Shown: positions 1-11,749 of the stretch, one piece after another | How positions within the stretch are numbered: the stretch's first letter is position 1 | Layout: the number at the start of each line of letters is the position of its first letter | From: Sisyra terminalis | Taxonomy: Eukaryota > Arthropoda > Insecta > Neuroptera > Sisyridae | Direction: 5' to 3' | Length of the DNA: 64,000 bases | Assembly (NCBI GenBank): GCA_958496175.1 | Contig: OY292274.1 | Coordinates: 70,442,630 to 70,506,629 of the forward strand | Made by a program: the position numbers and the translations under genes | Notes under the pieces: generated by a model | Seen by the model: only the letters and a program-made list of their open reading frames with translations | What the model was told of the DNA's origin: nothing | The model's database searches: none

Positions 1-3000
1 TAAAAAACAATAAGCTTTAATTCCTTTCCTGGAAAAATTATATTTTAACATGTCAATCAAAAAATGCTTAAAGGAAAGAGGGAATATATATTTTGCTTTT
101 GCTAAAGGTAAAACAGAGATTGCCAAACATTTAAAATAGAAAAATCTAAATTGGTCATAAAAAGAGGATAATAAAAGGGTAAATATTTTTAATCTTAAAT
201 ATTTTTAACTTTTTTGTCTAGAGATATGATTGCATTTTTTGTCATGATAACAGGTGGTTTGAGAAAAAAAAATTCAGGAGATTGAAGTCAATATTATTTT
301 AAAAAAAAAAACAGTGATTATCAAATATCAGCTTTAAAATAGAAAAGCCAAATTAGTAGTGAAAATTGGAGATAAGCACATGTGGCGTTCACACCACATT
401 TTTTCGACCTCTGGTTTAGGGAAAACACTTGTTTTTTTAGTCGGATGTTTTTTTCTTTTTTGGTAAGAAAACAAGTTTTGACGATAACAGGTGGTTTTTT
501 GGTGGTCGTCAATTTGGAAATTGTTTGAAGAATATGGGGGGGGAAATATTTTTTCTGGAGCTTTTGCAAAAAGCTCGTGAAATATAATGGCGATTGATTG
601 GTGGAGCTTTATGGCGAGATTTTAAAATTGGGGTGGAAAATTTTTTTGAAAAGATGAAGTTTTAGATAAATGGATGCTGGAAATGGACCAAAAATTTGGA
701 AAATTTCTAATGGGTTTGAAAAAATTAAAAGATTTTCCAATTCGGGGGAAATGAAAATTTTTTGGGAAAATTGCGAAATTTTTTTTGCGGGTCGAATTTG
801 GTAACTTTGTAATTTTGGAAGGCTAAGCAATCGAGTTGGGGTAAGAACTTTCCAAATTGGAATTGAAGAAAATATTACACTGTAATTTGTTGGCAAAAAA
901 TTTTGCCAACATTTTGACAATTGAACAGATAACGATTGAAAAAATCGATTTTTTGTTTGGCCTGTTTTTAGGGGACGGGAAAATTTTTGTCGTTTTAATT
1001 AAATTTTCATCCCCTTAAAGTGACAATCAATCCTTAAACCACCTGTTAGTCTTTGAAAAATGTGGCTAATTTTATCCTATACCCCTTTTTTTATTAAATC
1101 TATTGAAATGAAAGGAATTTACCACATTTAAAGAGGGGGGATCTGGAAATTTTAATCAAGAAATTGATTTGCATTAGCTAAGTCACCCACCAGGTGGGTA
1201 CCCTAAAACAAAAGCAAATCCAAAGAATTTAAGGGGTTAAACTTCCCTTTAAACATCAATTTTTCTTGGGTTGCCACTTGGAAAGCCACTTGTTGATTAA
1301 AGCATGGCCTACCTAGACTAAATTGTTAGTAATGGCTGAAAAGTGTGATATTTGGTGTCATATGGACAAAAAAGCAGTAAAATTTTGAGACTTCCTGGTT
1401 ATCGCATATTATAAATCAGTGCTTCCCAAACTGTTGACATATTTGTACTAGTTCAATAGCTATGGTAGTCCAAGCACAATTAATCAAAAAAATAATTTTG
1501 TCTTGCACTTGGTAGTGCTTCGATTGTACCATTAAAAGCTAAATATATGAGTACCACATTTTGGAAAGCTCTGATCTAAAGTATAACTGATTCGATTGAT
1601 TTTTATGTTCGAAAATGTCCATAAGACTATGAGAAGAAGGTTTGAAAATGTTTACCAATAATTCTTTGGCTATCGGTTTTACAATGAGTGCAAATTTGGA
1701 CGACAATAGTGTTGCATTTAGTGCAATAATGATTGTTGCAATTTTATAAAAGCAATTTCTCATGACATATATAAATTCAGGTAAATTCTTTTACAAATTG
1801 AATTAAGTATACAAAATATGGAAAGGAAATTACAAAAAAAAAAAAAAACTATAATATTATTTTTGTTAATTACAAATTTTTCAACGATATATCCATTTTA
1901 CATAATAATTATAAGTTATTATTTTTTTCTTTTGTTATAAAACATTTCATGTTATTTTAAAATTATCTTTTCTAATTTTTCGTCTTAAATATTATTTTAA
2001 TTGTTGGAAAGAGGCACTACAGTATAAATAGTTTTGAATATTTTTTATTTAATTGTTGTTGCAAACAATGGGGGTGCAAAATGAAACAAGGAGGAGTACA
2101 TATTTTGTCCGTTATTCCAATCTAATGAATATGCAGTTTTCAAAATTTTCGTGTTATGCAGCCAGGGATTGTTAAAAGTTTTTTTTTTTTTTCTTTGAAA
2201 ATTTCCAAATTGTTTCATTTAAAAAATGTAGTAACTTAAGTTGTGTACTTACGATTTAAAGTAACTTATTATTTAATTATTTTTTTTTTTTTTACTTCTA
2301 ATTGTTATAAATTGGGTTTTTATGTGATTTATATACAAAAAATAAAGCTTTAGAGGAAACATTAACATTTTTTTCAAAAATCAAAAGTTTTTGTTAAACA
2401 CGTATTTCTGTTTCTTTTCTTACTTAAATATTAAAATATCATCATTAAGCCTAGGATTCTGTACAAAAATCTGTTTTTATCTTGCAATTATTATTACTTG
2501 TTTTTTTTTCACTAAACATTTAAATATTCTTAAGGGTTGAACTATGAGTTTTGAGTATTTAAAAATTATTTTACAACTTTACATCATAATATTACATTGA
2601 ACTGAAAACTTGATTCGTACTTTCGATTGTAAATATTCATCAAACGCTTTTTATTTATTTATTTGTTTTTTTTTTTAAAAATTGTAAGTTTTTTTTTCAG
2701 TCGTACGTAGAAAATTCTAGTCTAAATATATTTACACGATTTTTGCTAAATAATTACATGCAAAAGTCTCATTTATTTCAGTTTAATTCGATAAATTTCA
2801 TTTTCATCAATAAAGCTTTCAAGTTTCAAGTTTCAAGCTTTTCATTTTCGTTCCTATAATTGAACAGAAATAGAAAAATTTCCAGTCCATTGTATCTGCG
2901 AGAGCTATATATATTACACCATTTTTTTCCATATTTATTTCGAATCGATATTGGAAATTTGTCGTAGATTTGATTTTTCTATAACATCTGCTTCTAAACT

Positions 3001-4740
3001 TTAAAGAGCTTTCGCGGCGAATAAGTGCAACAATTTCAAAAATTTTGACCTAAATTAAATAGTAAACAATCACATTATATACAAATGCACTTGTTTTTTT
3101 CAATGATTAGAAGCAGTGGTTATAAACAATTTTATTTTTCGACATTTTTACCCAACAATGAGCTTTTTGGATGCACTTAACTTAAATACAACTTGTATTC
3201 GAATTTAATAGTATTTTGCCATTGTGTTGAGGCAAAAATTTGTCGATTATAACTATGCACTATTCTGTGTTCAATATTGCACGGTTTTCGGTGAATTAAA
3301 AATTTAAAAATATAAGGATTTCGAAAATTACCTGTCTATTGTATTTTGTTCTGTATAAATGGATTAGTTAACTATTGTTTTTATTATTGTTTAAACTATT
3401 GTTATGTATTTGGAAGTATTTGAATTACCCTGAGCTACTTTGGATATTGATTAACTTAAAAAATAATAATTTTGGATTTAAAGTGCTATAATCTTTCTGT
3501 ATTGATTGATTAGAATCATTCTACGCATTTAATCTGACCATTAACCATCCATCCAAAAAAAAAAAATAAATTGTTGAAATTTTCGAGCGGTTTTTTTTTT
3601 CAAAAATTTTTGGGAATAAAAAGCATTTTTTTTTTGTGTGGATAGCAAACAAAATTTCTGTCAAGTATATTGGCACGTAAGTGTGAAAATTCACCAAGTT
3701 TTTCCCTAAAATAATTTAAACTTGAGAGAATTGAATGGACAATAATTTTATTTAAATGGATAAGGCACATTTCGCACAAGATCGTCAAGAGATTTAAAGA
3801 TCTGATTTATTTATTTTTTGATTTGTTCAATGATTTCACACATATAGTTGGTCCTAGATAATATTTTTTTTCGATTTTGTGAAAGAAATTTTAAATTTCT
3901 CGCGCTTATTTTAGACGCTCTTAATTCATAAAGCCAACTTCAAGAATGTTGTTTGTCTCTTTTTACTACTGTAGTGTAAAGATGTTTTATCTTTCTTTTT
4001 TTTGATCACTCTGCGTCTAATTTCATTCTGTAGCACACTTTACGATTGTTATGCGATTATTAGAGCCCAAAGAAAAAGTGGGTTTACAAATTACAAAATA
4101 TAATTTAAAAAAGGGAATAATCCATTTTTTATCACAAATGGGAGAAAAAAGATCCATATTTACTTTAGAATTGCATTTTCTCTTTTGTTTTTAATTAAAT
4201 TCACAATTTCTTTGGTAAATTGTTCTCTTTTAAGAGTAAATTCATTATAGCCCGATTTATTGTCGATTAAAATAACAAACTTAATGGAATCTTTTTCCTG
4301 TGTTTCATTGATAGATTTGTAGATCAATCAAATTATAAAAATTAAATTTGTAAAAAAAAAAAGATTTTAATTGTTTAATTGTTTAATTCAAGTTAATTTT
4401 GAATTTAACGCGCTTGTTTTAGATATTAAAAGTTCATACATGGTACTTGTAGCCTATGTCAAGTGTGTTGTATGTCTCTTTTTACTATTATAGTTTAAAG
4501 ATCTTTCATCTTTATTCTTGTAAAGTCTGTTTCAAACTTCATTGCAATCCAACTATGGTATACTACTCGATTATAGTGCCATCTAGTGGTTAAAGTTTTT
4601 TCTTCTGGTTTTGACACGTGCAAATTTGCCAAATTATTTAATGAAAAAGTTAAATAAAATTGTCAGATTTGAGTTATTTGCAAAGGATAATTTCTACTAG
4701 AAAATTCAAAGGTGAAAATCTAATATATATGTCATTGGCA
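1..4740. other. AT-rich stretch without a recognisable gene
   Basis: A diverged direct repeat of about 200-240 bases (AACAGGTGGT at 249 and 486), a further ACCACCTGTT at 1038, and a perfect 7-bp-arm palindrome ACCCACCAGGTGGGT at 1185-1199. The frames on the minus strand (up to 103 codons) translate T/A-rich low-complexity DNA. I see no gene. Confidence 0.6.
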
Positions 4741-5038
4741 ATTGATATAGCTTTTGCTTTTCAGGTCATTTTTTTTTGATGGGATACGTGTGCTTAATTT
4801 GGAGTTGAAATTATTTTTCTTTTGGTATTTTTCGTACTTTTCCGGCACTTTGTATATGTGGGAAAGAAATTTTTATGGTTTACATATGAAATTGGATTCC
4901 AAGGGCTTTTGGTTTTGGTACTGGAGTATGGCCATATATGGTTCATTGATATGGGTATTAAGCTGGACATATGGACATATGGAGGAAAATAAATTTTAAG
5001 ATATGGATTTATCTGGAAAGGGAAAATTAATTTTTCCA

Positions 5039-5164
5039 TTAGTTAAATGCAAGCGATTCCTTGGCGACTTTTACTCGAAAAAAATCGGTTTTACAGATTT
5101 TAAGTTTTTTATAAGATGAAGAAAATACCACTTTTCTTTCGCCCTATTGCTTGCATTTAACTAA
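5039..5164. mobile_element. Small MITE-like hairpin element
   Basis: Nineteen-base terminal inverted repeats: TTAGTTAAATGCAAGCGAT (5039-5057) and ATTGCTTGCATTTAACTAA (5146-5164), with 18 of 19 pairing, around about 90 unrelated bases. Confidence 0.55.
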
Positions 5165-5469
5165 GGGAAATAAAAGTTAAAAATATTGTAAATCTAAAGT
5201 TTTAAATTTTAGGATTGGACATAAGGAATGAATGAATAGAAAATTTGAAGTGAAAATCACCAAAAAATCATCGAAGAAAGAAGTTTTAGAATATTTTTGA
5301 AATAAGCCCATCAAAAAAAAATTTGTATGGTTTACCTTTAAGCACCACTAATCGAAATAGCATGAAAAGCATAAGCATTATCGGCTAATTTATTCGCTAT
5401 AGAACATAAATACATCAGTTAAAGAATATTTACTTCAAAATTTGTAAACAAGTCTCTACTATAACGTCT

Positions 5470-5478
5470 GTAATGCAG
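5470..5478 (+). repeat. Left 9-bp target-site duplication of the Mutator-like element
   Basis: GTAATGCAG, identical to 6990-6998 and directly abutting the inverted repeat end. Confidence 0.8.
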
Positions 5479-6989
5479 TAGGGTGTCCGTTATTTCCCAA
5501 ATTGGATTTTTTACGGCGATCGCCCCCTGAATTTTTAGTTTAAGATACAAAAAAAATTATCCAATACAATTAAGCTCTTAATTTCTTGATTAAACCATGG
5601 CGGAATCATGTTACTTTTACTATTTAAATAACATAGGAATATTTGACTTTACCATTTAATTTTTTTTCTCAGAAACAAATGAATGAAAAGATTTAAGACT
5701 AAATTATTCTGACGTAAAATTTAACGCTCTACAAAAAAGGTCTCGTATGAATTTTTAATTAAATCACTCCAATAAAAGTTATTCAGCATTTAACTTTTTA
5801 ACGACAAATCAATCGCCTATAGGTTCAACAAAAATGATGTTAACTACAAGTTCTAAGAAAAATCTCAAAGATGGCGTCCGGTGAAATGGTAAAAATTCGA
5901 ATTTTAATTGAACTTTTCTCGATAGTCTCATTAATTAGTATGAAATTCACTTCATAGGTACAAAATATTGATTAAAGTACGAAAATTTATCCGGGATAAT
6001 CAAAATAAGATTTTTTCGCTGACTTTGAACAGTTATACGGTGTATACAATATATTGAATATATTGCGGTTCAATTTATGTAGTATACTCTGATATAATAA
6101 TATATAAAACACATACCATAAACATAAATTTGAACACAAGTTCAAAAAATAATATGGGTGACGTATTGCCCAGATACGTATTTCGATTGCCAAGCAATCT
6201 TCCTCAGTGGTCATCAAGTAGTTTGAATTGCTTTGTTAGGATTCATGTGAATCATGTTAAAAGAGTGATCCAATCTATTTGATGACCACTGAGGAAGATT
6301 GTTTGGCAATCGGAATACGTATCTGGGCAATACCTCACGAATATTTTTGTTTGAACTTCTGTTCAATTTTATTTTTATGTTTATTATATTAAATAATACT
6401 ACATAAATTGGACCGCAATATATTCTATATATTGTATACACAGTTGTCCTGGATAAATTGAATTTAACGACTTTAGCGAATGCGAATCTTATGTCACCGG
6501 TTTTAATTGTCAAAAAATGTTTTTTTTTTGTTTAATTTTCAGTTCAAGCCATAAAAGTAACACAAATAATCACTGGCGCTCTAATGATAATAATTTTTAT
6601 CTTCTCTTCCAATGATTTTATAGTTAAAAATAGTAAAAATGAGAAAAAAGTTGAAAATTTGAGGCACTAGTTAAATGTTGAATAACTTTTAATGGAGTGA
6701 TTTAATCGAAAAATCATTAGAGACCTTTTTTGTAGAGCGTTAAATTTTACGTCAGAATAATTTGACTTTAAATCTTTTCATTCATTTGTTTCTGAGAAAA
6801 AAAAAATAAATGGTAAAAAGTCAAATAATCCCATGTTATTTAAATGGAAAAAGTACCATGATTCCGGCACGGTTTAATCAAGAAATTATGAGCTTAATTT
6901 TATTGGATAATTTTTTTTATATCTTAAACTAAAAATTTAGGGGGGGGATCGCTGTAAAAAAATCAATTTGGGCAATAATGGACACCCTA
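5479..6989. mobile_element. Mutator-like element with long inverted repeats, non-autonomous
   Basis: Long inverted repeats of about 340 bases start TAGGGTGTCCGTTATTTCCC at 5479 and end in the complement at 6989. The direct repeat GTAATGCAG occurs on both sides (5470-5478 and 6990-6998). A 9-bp target duplication with long terminal repeats is typical of the Mutator superfamily. There is no transposase. The interior is largely occupied by a foldback element (5998-6505). A single-end fragment of the same family is at 46502-46760. Confidence 0.8.
5998..6505. mobile_element. Foldback element nested in the Mutator-like element
   Basis: Two arms of about 220 bases in inverted orientation. Each arm runs from an outer end (ATCAAAATAAGATTTTTTCG, GCTGACTTTGAACAG), through ATATATTG and CCAATTTATGTAGTATA, to an inner block (CTGAGGAAGATTG, TTGGCAATC, GAAATACGTATC). 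A short spacer related to GGATCACTC separates them. Frames reading MTTEEDCLAIEIRIWAI across the inner block recur in many copies but reflect the palindromic DNA, not a protein. Confidence 0.8.
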
Positions 6990-6998
6990 GTAATGCAG
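6990..6998 (+). repeat. Right 9-bp target-site duplication of the Mutator-like element
   Basis: GTAATGCAG, identical to 5470-5478. Confidence 0.8.
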
Positions 6999-7096
6999 TT
7001 TCATAAACAATTTACTTAGTAGATTAACAAAGCTTGTAAAAGTTTACACAAATCATATTTTCACACTTTTAAGAACTTTAAAATTGTTTTGGGTAT

Positions 7097-7225
7097 ATGA
7101 AAGCTCTGAAAGCTCTTAAAACAAAACGTAAACGATCCTTCGACAGTGTGCCAACAAAAGTGAAATCACTGGGGCAAACACCAGCAGCTAGTAGGAAAAG
7201 AAAAACAAAATTCAAAATAAAATAA
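7097..7225 (+). CDS. Short Lys/Arg-rich frame, possible C-terminal coding exon of an unknown plus-strand gene
   Basis: A 42-codon frame from an ATG at 7097 to TAA at 7223-7225. It reads MKALKALKTKRKRSFD, then PTKVKSLGQTP, then SRKRKTKFKIK. It uses varied codons (GTG, CTG, GAC, TCC) in an AT-rich background, unlike a chance frame. Two basic clusters (KTKRKR and SRKRKTK) suggest a nuclear or nucleolar protein tail. An in-frame TAA sits just upstream (7079-7081), so if this is a terminal exon the acceptor must be at the AG of 7102-7103 or 7111-7112. Both lack a good pyrimidine tract. AATAAA occurs at about 7321 and 7393. It could instead be a pseudogene fragment or a true small ORF. I do not recognise the family. 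Confidence 0.35.
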   Translation: MKALKALKTKRKRSFDSVPTKVKSLGQTPAASRKRKTKFKIK

Positions 7226-8550
7226 CCAAAAAAATGATTTTATAATTCATTTATTTCATGTTTTTTTTTTGTCGTCAATAGAGCAAATAATATTTTTTTA
7301 AAAAAAAAGTATTCACTAAAAATAAACCCAATTATAATAATTACGATTTGTAACACGTTTTTTTTATTTTACTCAGTTCATTTTCCACTGGGTTAATAAA
7401 ATACCAATTTTATATCATTGTCAAAAAAAAAAAAAAAACGTATTTCATAATAGGTATGCATTTCAATTCGCCACTTTAACAATAATATGAAAAAACAACA
7501 CTTGGCTATATCGAAAATAAATCTCGTTTCTCTATTATTCAAACTCAACATTTTATTATTTACTATGATTTCGTGATTTTTTTTTTAAAATTTTTTTTTT
7601 CTTCAATTTTTTGTGTTTCACTATTTGTAGTAGTAAGTAATTATAAATATATATATCATGTAATATATTAATTATATCATTTAATAATCATATAAATCTA
7701 CTATACAAAGATGTATAATGTACATACAATATCTGCTGTATATTTTACGTTAAATATTAATTAATGATTCAATGCTTAACATATTTTTCAAGTGTTAGTT
7801 TAGAGTGTACTAAAAATATTGTTTTTTTTTTTTTTTTGTAAAAAAAAAACAATAGGAAATAACAGGAAAAACTTAAAAATTCGCTCGTGAAAATGGCAAT
7901 ATTTTTTTTTAAGTATGTTTTTTTTTTTAATTTTTTATACAAAAATTTGTCTTTTATATCGAAATTTTGATATTCTCTAACGTTAAAGAGCTTCTACGAT
8001 AAAAAACTATTATTGAGTTGTCCTCTACATTTCGCTTTTTAAAAATATTTGTATTTTTTAGTTATTGCTTAGGTATTTTATTTGTATCATATAACTTAGA
8101 TTATAGAAAAAGTGAACAAAATAAATACTACAGGTAACTACTGATAGCATTTTCGTTAGTTGAATTTTTCCAAAAGGGAAACATTTCACAGACTTTGTTA
8201 AACGAAAAAATGATTTTTTTTAATTTTTTTTATGTCACTAACTTAAAACTCAAAAGCTCAAGATTGATTTGGTTCCACGGTGGAACCCACCACGTGGTTC
8301 TTGTTAAGTTCTTTGTATGATAGTAGTCGTAGTGGCAAATTTGGATCGAGAAGCTAAATTAAAGGAAAAGAGATGCAAAATTTTGAAAATGAAGGCATGA
8401 TACTTGTATTATACTAAATTGTAGTTAAAGCTTCAATAATAAGGGAAAATTTTTAATTTTTAGTAGGGCGAAACTAGTTAAGTGATTGAAAATTCACTGA
8501 ACATATTTTTAAGATTCCTAGCACCTCTTTTGATCAACTATCATAATCTA
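7226..8550. other. AT-rich non-coding stretch, possible 3' UTR at its start
   Basis: Contains AATAAA at about 7321, 7393 and 7514, long T runs, and a palindrome pair at 8271-8297 (GGTTCCACGGTGGAACC, then CCACGTGG). No coding signal on either strand. Confidence 0.5.
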
Positions 8551-8559
8551 GTTGGCCAT

Positions 8560-9560
8560 GAATTCGTCCAAGACTTACTTGTTTTAATATAATCAAAACA
8601 TGATGGAAAACAGTTGACTACTATCTTATTAGACGTTGGCTTTTGTTTTTCCCGACAATTATTTGTTCTTTATATATAATATTCTCGAGAACAAAGATTG
8701 TAGATTGTTTCATGGCCTACTAAGAATTATTATAAGAATCATTATCTTATTAAGTCTTTACTATGGCTACTTACACTATCGGTTGTTTAAAGCTCACCAA
8801 GTTATGTTGCATTCAAATGTTAGTAGTATTTTCCTTTGTTTAGCCTAAGTAGGCTATAGTAGTACATGTGATTTTCTTTTGTTTTTTGCAATTGTTTTTT
8901 TTTAAGTGATTGAGCTACAAAAGACAACCATAGCACTCTTAATTTTTAAAAAAAAAGACATTTTTCTGCCTTCAACTATGATTTGCTTGCAAATGTATAA
9001 TTCTACGAAAAAAATCAAAGAAAATGTTTCATTGCCAACTAGATTATGGTAACTTAAAACCAATTGTTTTTTTTTTTATTTAAATATCACAAGATAATTC
9101 TTTGAGATGAACTATTCTATGACTGGATTGGGAATTATACTGCATTGTATTATCATATCTCTGGTATTTACTACTATACTTCGGTTGTTTGAAAAATGTG
9201 ATTAAGACCCACCATTTTTTTTTATTCAAATTTTAATAGAATTTTTCTTTGTTTGGGATCAAGTAGGCTATGATAAAATATGTGATACTCTTCTGTTTTT
9301 AGCGATTGTCTTTTTTTTTATGCAACCATAGCACACTTTACTTTGAAAGTTTAATATAATTAGTAACACATCCATAGGTCTCTGTTTTTGACTACGATTT
9401 TCATGGAAATCATTGGTTATATGAAAAATTTTAAAGAGACCAAATTTTTGGATGATTTCATGGCCAACTAGATGATAGTGTTTAATTTGAAATCGTATCG
9501 AGAAAATCGTAGTAATATACTGTGAAAGAATTTAGTTTGGGCAAAAAATTTGTTTTTTGA
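8560..9560 (+). repeat. Diverged repeat related to the 29.3-30.2 kb region
   Basis: GTAGGCTATGATAAAATATG, TTTCATGGCCAACTAGATGA and similar phrases occur twice here. They resemble TTTCATAGCCAACTGGATGA and GTAGGCTTTGG near 29352 and 29548. An ancient shared family. Confidence 0.5.
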
Positions 9561-11100
9561 TGAATTTGAAGAGAAGATAATGAAAAATTTTCATCGGTTA
9601 AGCTCTAAGCTGATAGCTTACATTGTGACGTAATATTTTCAAAAATCATATTTTCGTTTATTTTTTTTTTGGGGGGGAGGAGGAAAATAATTAGGAGACA
9701 AAAATGAAATTTCTTATTCTATCCTGGGTTTTTTTTCACTGAATTCTGCTTGCATGAATGTAAATATTATTAGATAAATAAATATTTAAACTTTATCAAC
9801 GAAAAAGGAACATTATAACGCTTGTACATCTCGTTTTTATAATATCTAACTATACTTTATCCGTAGTTGTATGTTTATATATCATATATATATTATATAT
9901 ATTGCTATGGAATGGTTTTTTTTTTCTATAATCTATGTAAAAATATGGTTGTGTAAATCAAATAGTTAATATGTTTAGCATTCGGTTGTAATTCCTAATA
10001 AAATAATATTAATAATAATAATAATAATAATTAATAACACTTTATATAAATATTATAATACAATTGTGTTAGCACCTGTTTTTCTGTCATTCTCGGATAA
10101 ATCAGATCAATTGTCGATGCACATCGTGTGAATGCATTTGGCCTAACTTGCGATTGGTTAATGGTCAGTTGATTTTCTCGTGTTTTTCCTCGTTTGTTTC
10201 CCGCTTTGTGTCCAATTGGTTCGATTAAAATTTCGTATATGTTAAAAAAATATTTTTTTTTTTTTGTTGTTTTTTGATCAAATTTCGCCCACCTTCACCC
10301 CCCCGCTCCATATTGGGGGTGATCCACGATCATATAATTAAAATTAGTCTCTAATGCATTTGTATGCAACTGAAATTTTTGATTCGTGAAACGTAAAACT
10401 TTTGAGGAGTTGATATGTATGTAATTGGGGGTTTTGGATGTGGGTTTTGGGGGTGGAACCAAAAATTTCATTTGCCTGAAATTTGCTAGACCAATTTTGC
10501 GTATATTATTGCGTTAAAAGACAACCCGAGGCTGGATTAGTATTCTAGTTGATTAAATTAATACTATTTTTGTGTTTTTGTGTATGCAATGTATATAATA
10601 AGTATAATATTTTCCTTTATTTGATAATTAATATGTTCTCTTGAATATATTGTAGGACGTAAAAATTAAGGTTCTACTAAAATTACTATATGAAACAAGC
10701 GTTTTCTAAATATTTGTTATAATGATTATTTATTACAATGTAAATTCAACAATATGTAACGTGCAATATTATTAAGGAACTTATATCCGCATATTTTTAT
10801 TTAACAAACTAAAAAAAAGAAAAAAAATCGGAATTATTTTTCGATTCTACCAACAGAAAACTACGACAAACGAAAAGATGTTTCAGAGCAAACTCGTTCG
10901 TTTCGTGAATATACTGCAAGTCGATGGTGAGGGATTTTCTTTGTCAATTTTCCGGGGATTCATGAACAATTTTCTGTCGAAATCAATGCACCAATGCAAA
11001 ATGTTTTCCCTTAAAAATTTGCACCAAATTACCAACAACAATACTCGTTAAATCCATGGCTTTTTGATTAGTGATTGTTGTACAATTATCCCACAGTGAT
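9560..11100. other. AT-rich stretch without a gene; TAA microsatellite
   Basis: (TAA)n at about 10007-10034. A small frame near 10850-10925 (TENYDKRKDVSEQTRSF) ends at a donor-like GATG|GTGAGG, but no acceptor is seen, so it is not called. Confidence 0.5.
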
Positions 11101-11745
11101 TAATTGGCAAGCGTAAATCACTACGGTGAAGGCCAAAAAAAAAAGAGACGGAAATTAAAATGTTTTTGCAAAGTTTTCATTCACAAATTACAATCTCCAT
11201 TTTCTTAGAGTTATTTAACGAAAGTTTTTTTTTTGAATGACCAAAAATTTCATGAAGAAAGAGGGTGAAATTATTTTAAAATTTTGTTAGACAAATAATT
11301 AGGGAATAAATTAAATGATGTGAAGAACTTTACCCTTAGATATTTTCATTAAGTTCTTATTACTTAAATCAGAAATATTTGAGGGGGGTGGGGAAAAGGG
11401 GGTACGTAAGGCTTGAAAATTTCAAATATTGTAATATAGAAATCCTATCGATTTTTTAACCCTTGAGGAATCGTCAACATTGTGCAATCGAATAAGTGCA
11501 ATAGCAATGACGTTATGCACTTTGATAATTGTTAGTTTTTCCAACGGGGTGAGGGGGGGGGAGCATTGTCGATAGAATTCGATTGAAAAAATCATAAAAA
11601 AAAGTTGAAAAAAGATTGATACTTTAGAATGGACATTTCGACTTATCGATTGGTGCAATTGCAATAACCACTGTAATCCACTTGTTAGATTGATCTACGA
11701 TTTTCCGGCACTTGTTGATCCATTATTTCAGTCTAAGCCACCTCC
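11100..11745 (-). repeat. Dispersed repeat, partner of 45800-46480
   Basis: Matches 45800-46480 in reverse orientation, from GTAAATCACTACGGTGA through the GTGCAATAGCAATGACGTTA stretch to CCGGCACTTGTTGATC. Similar frames of about 80 codons occur in both copies, but their first halves are in different frames, so it does not behave as a coding element. Confidence 0.8.
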
Positions 11746-11749
11746 TCGA

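Noticed and set aside
4754..5039. Overlapping plus- and minus-strand frames of 81 codons
   Set aside because: Aromatic-rich translation of T/G-rich DNA, non-ATG start on the plus strand, no domain.
10850..10927. Possible exon ending at GATG|GTGAGG
   Set aside because: A good donor and a short open stretch, but only purine-rich DNA upstream and no usable acceptor or start.
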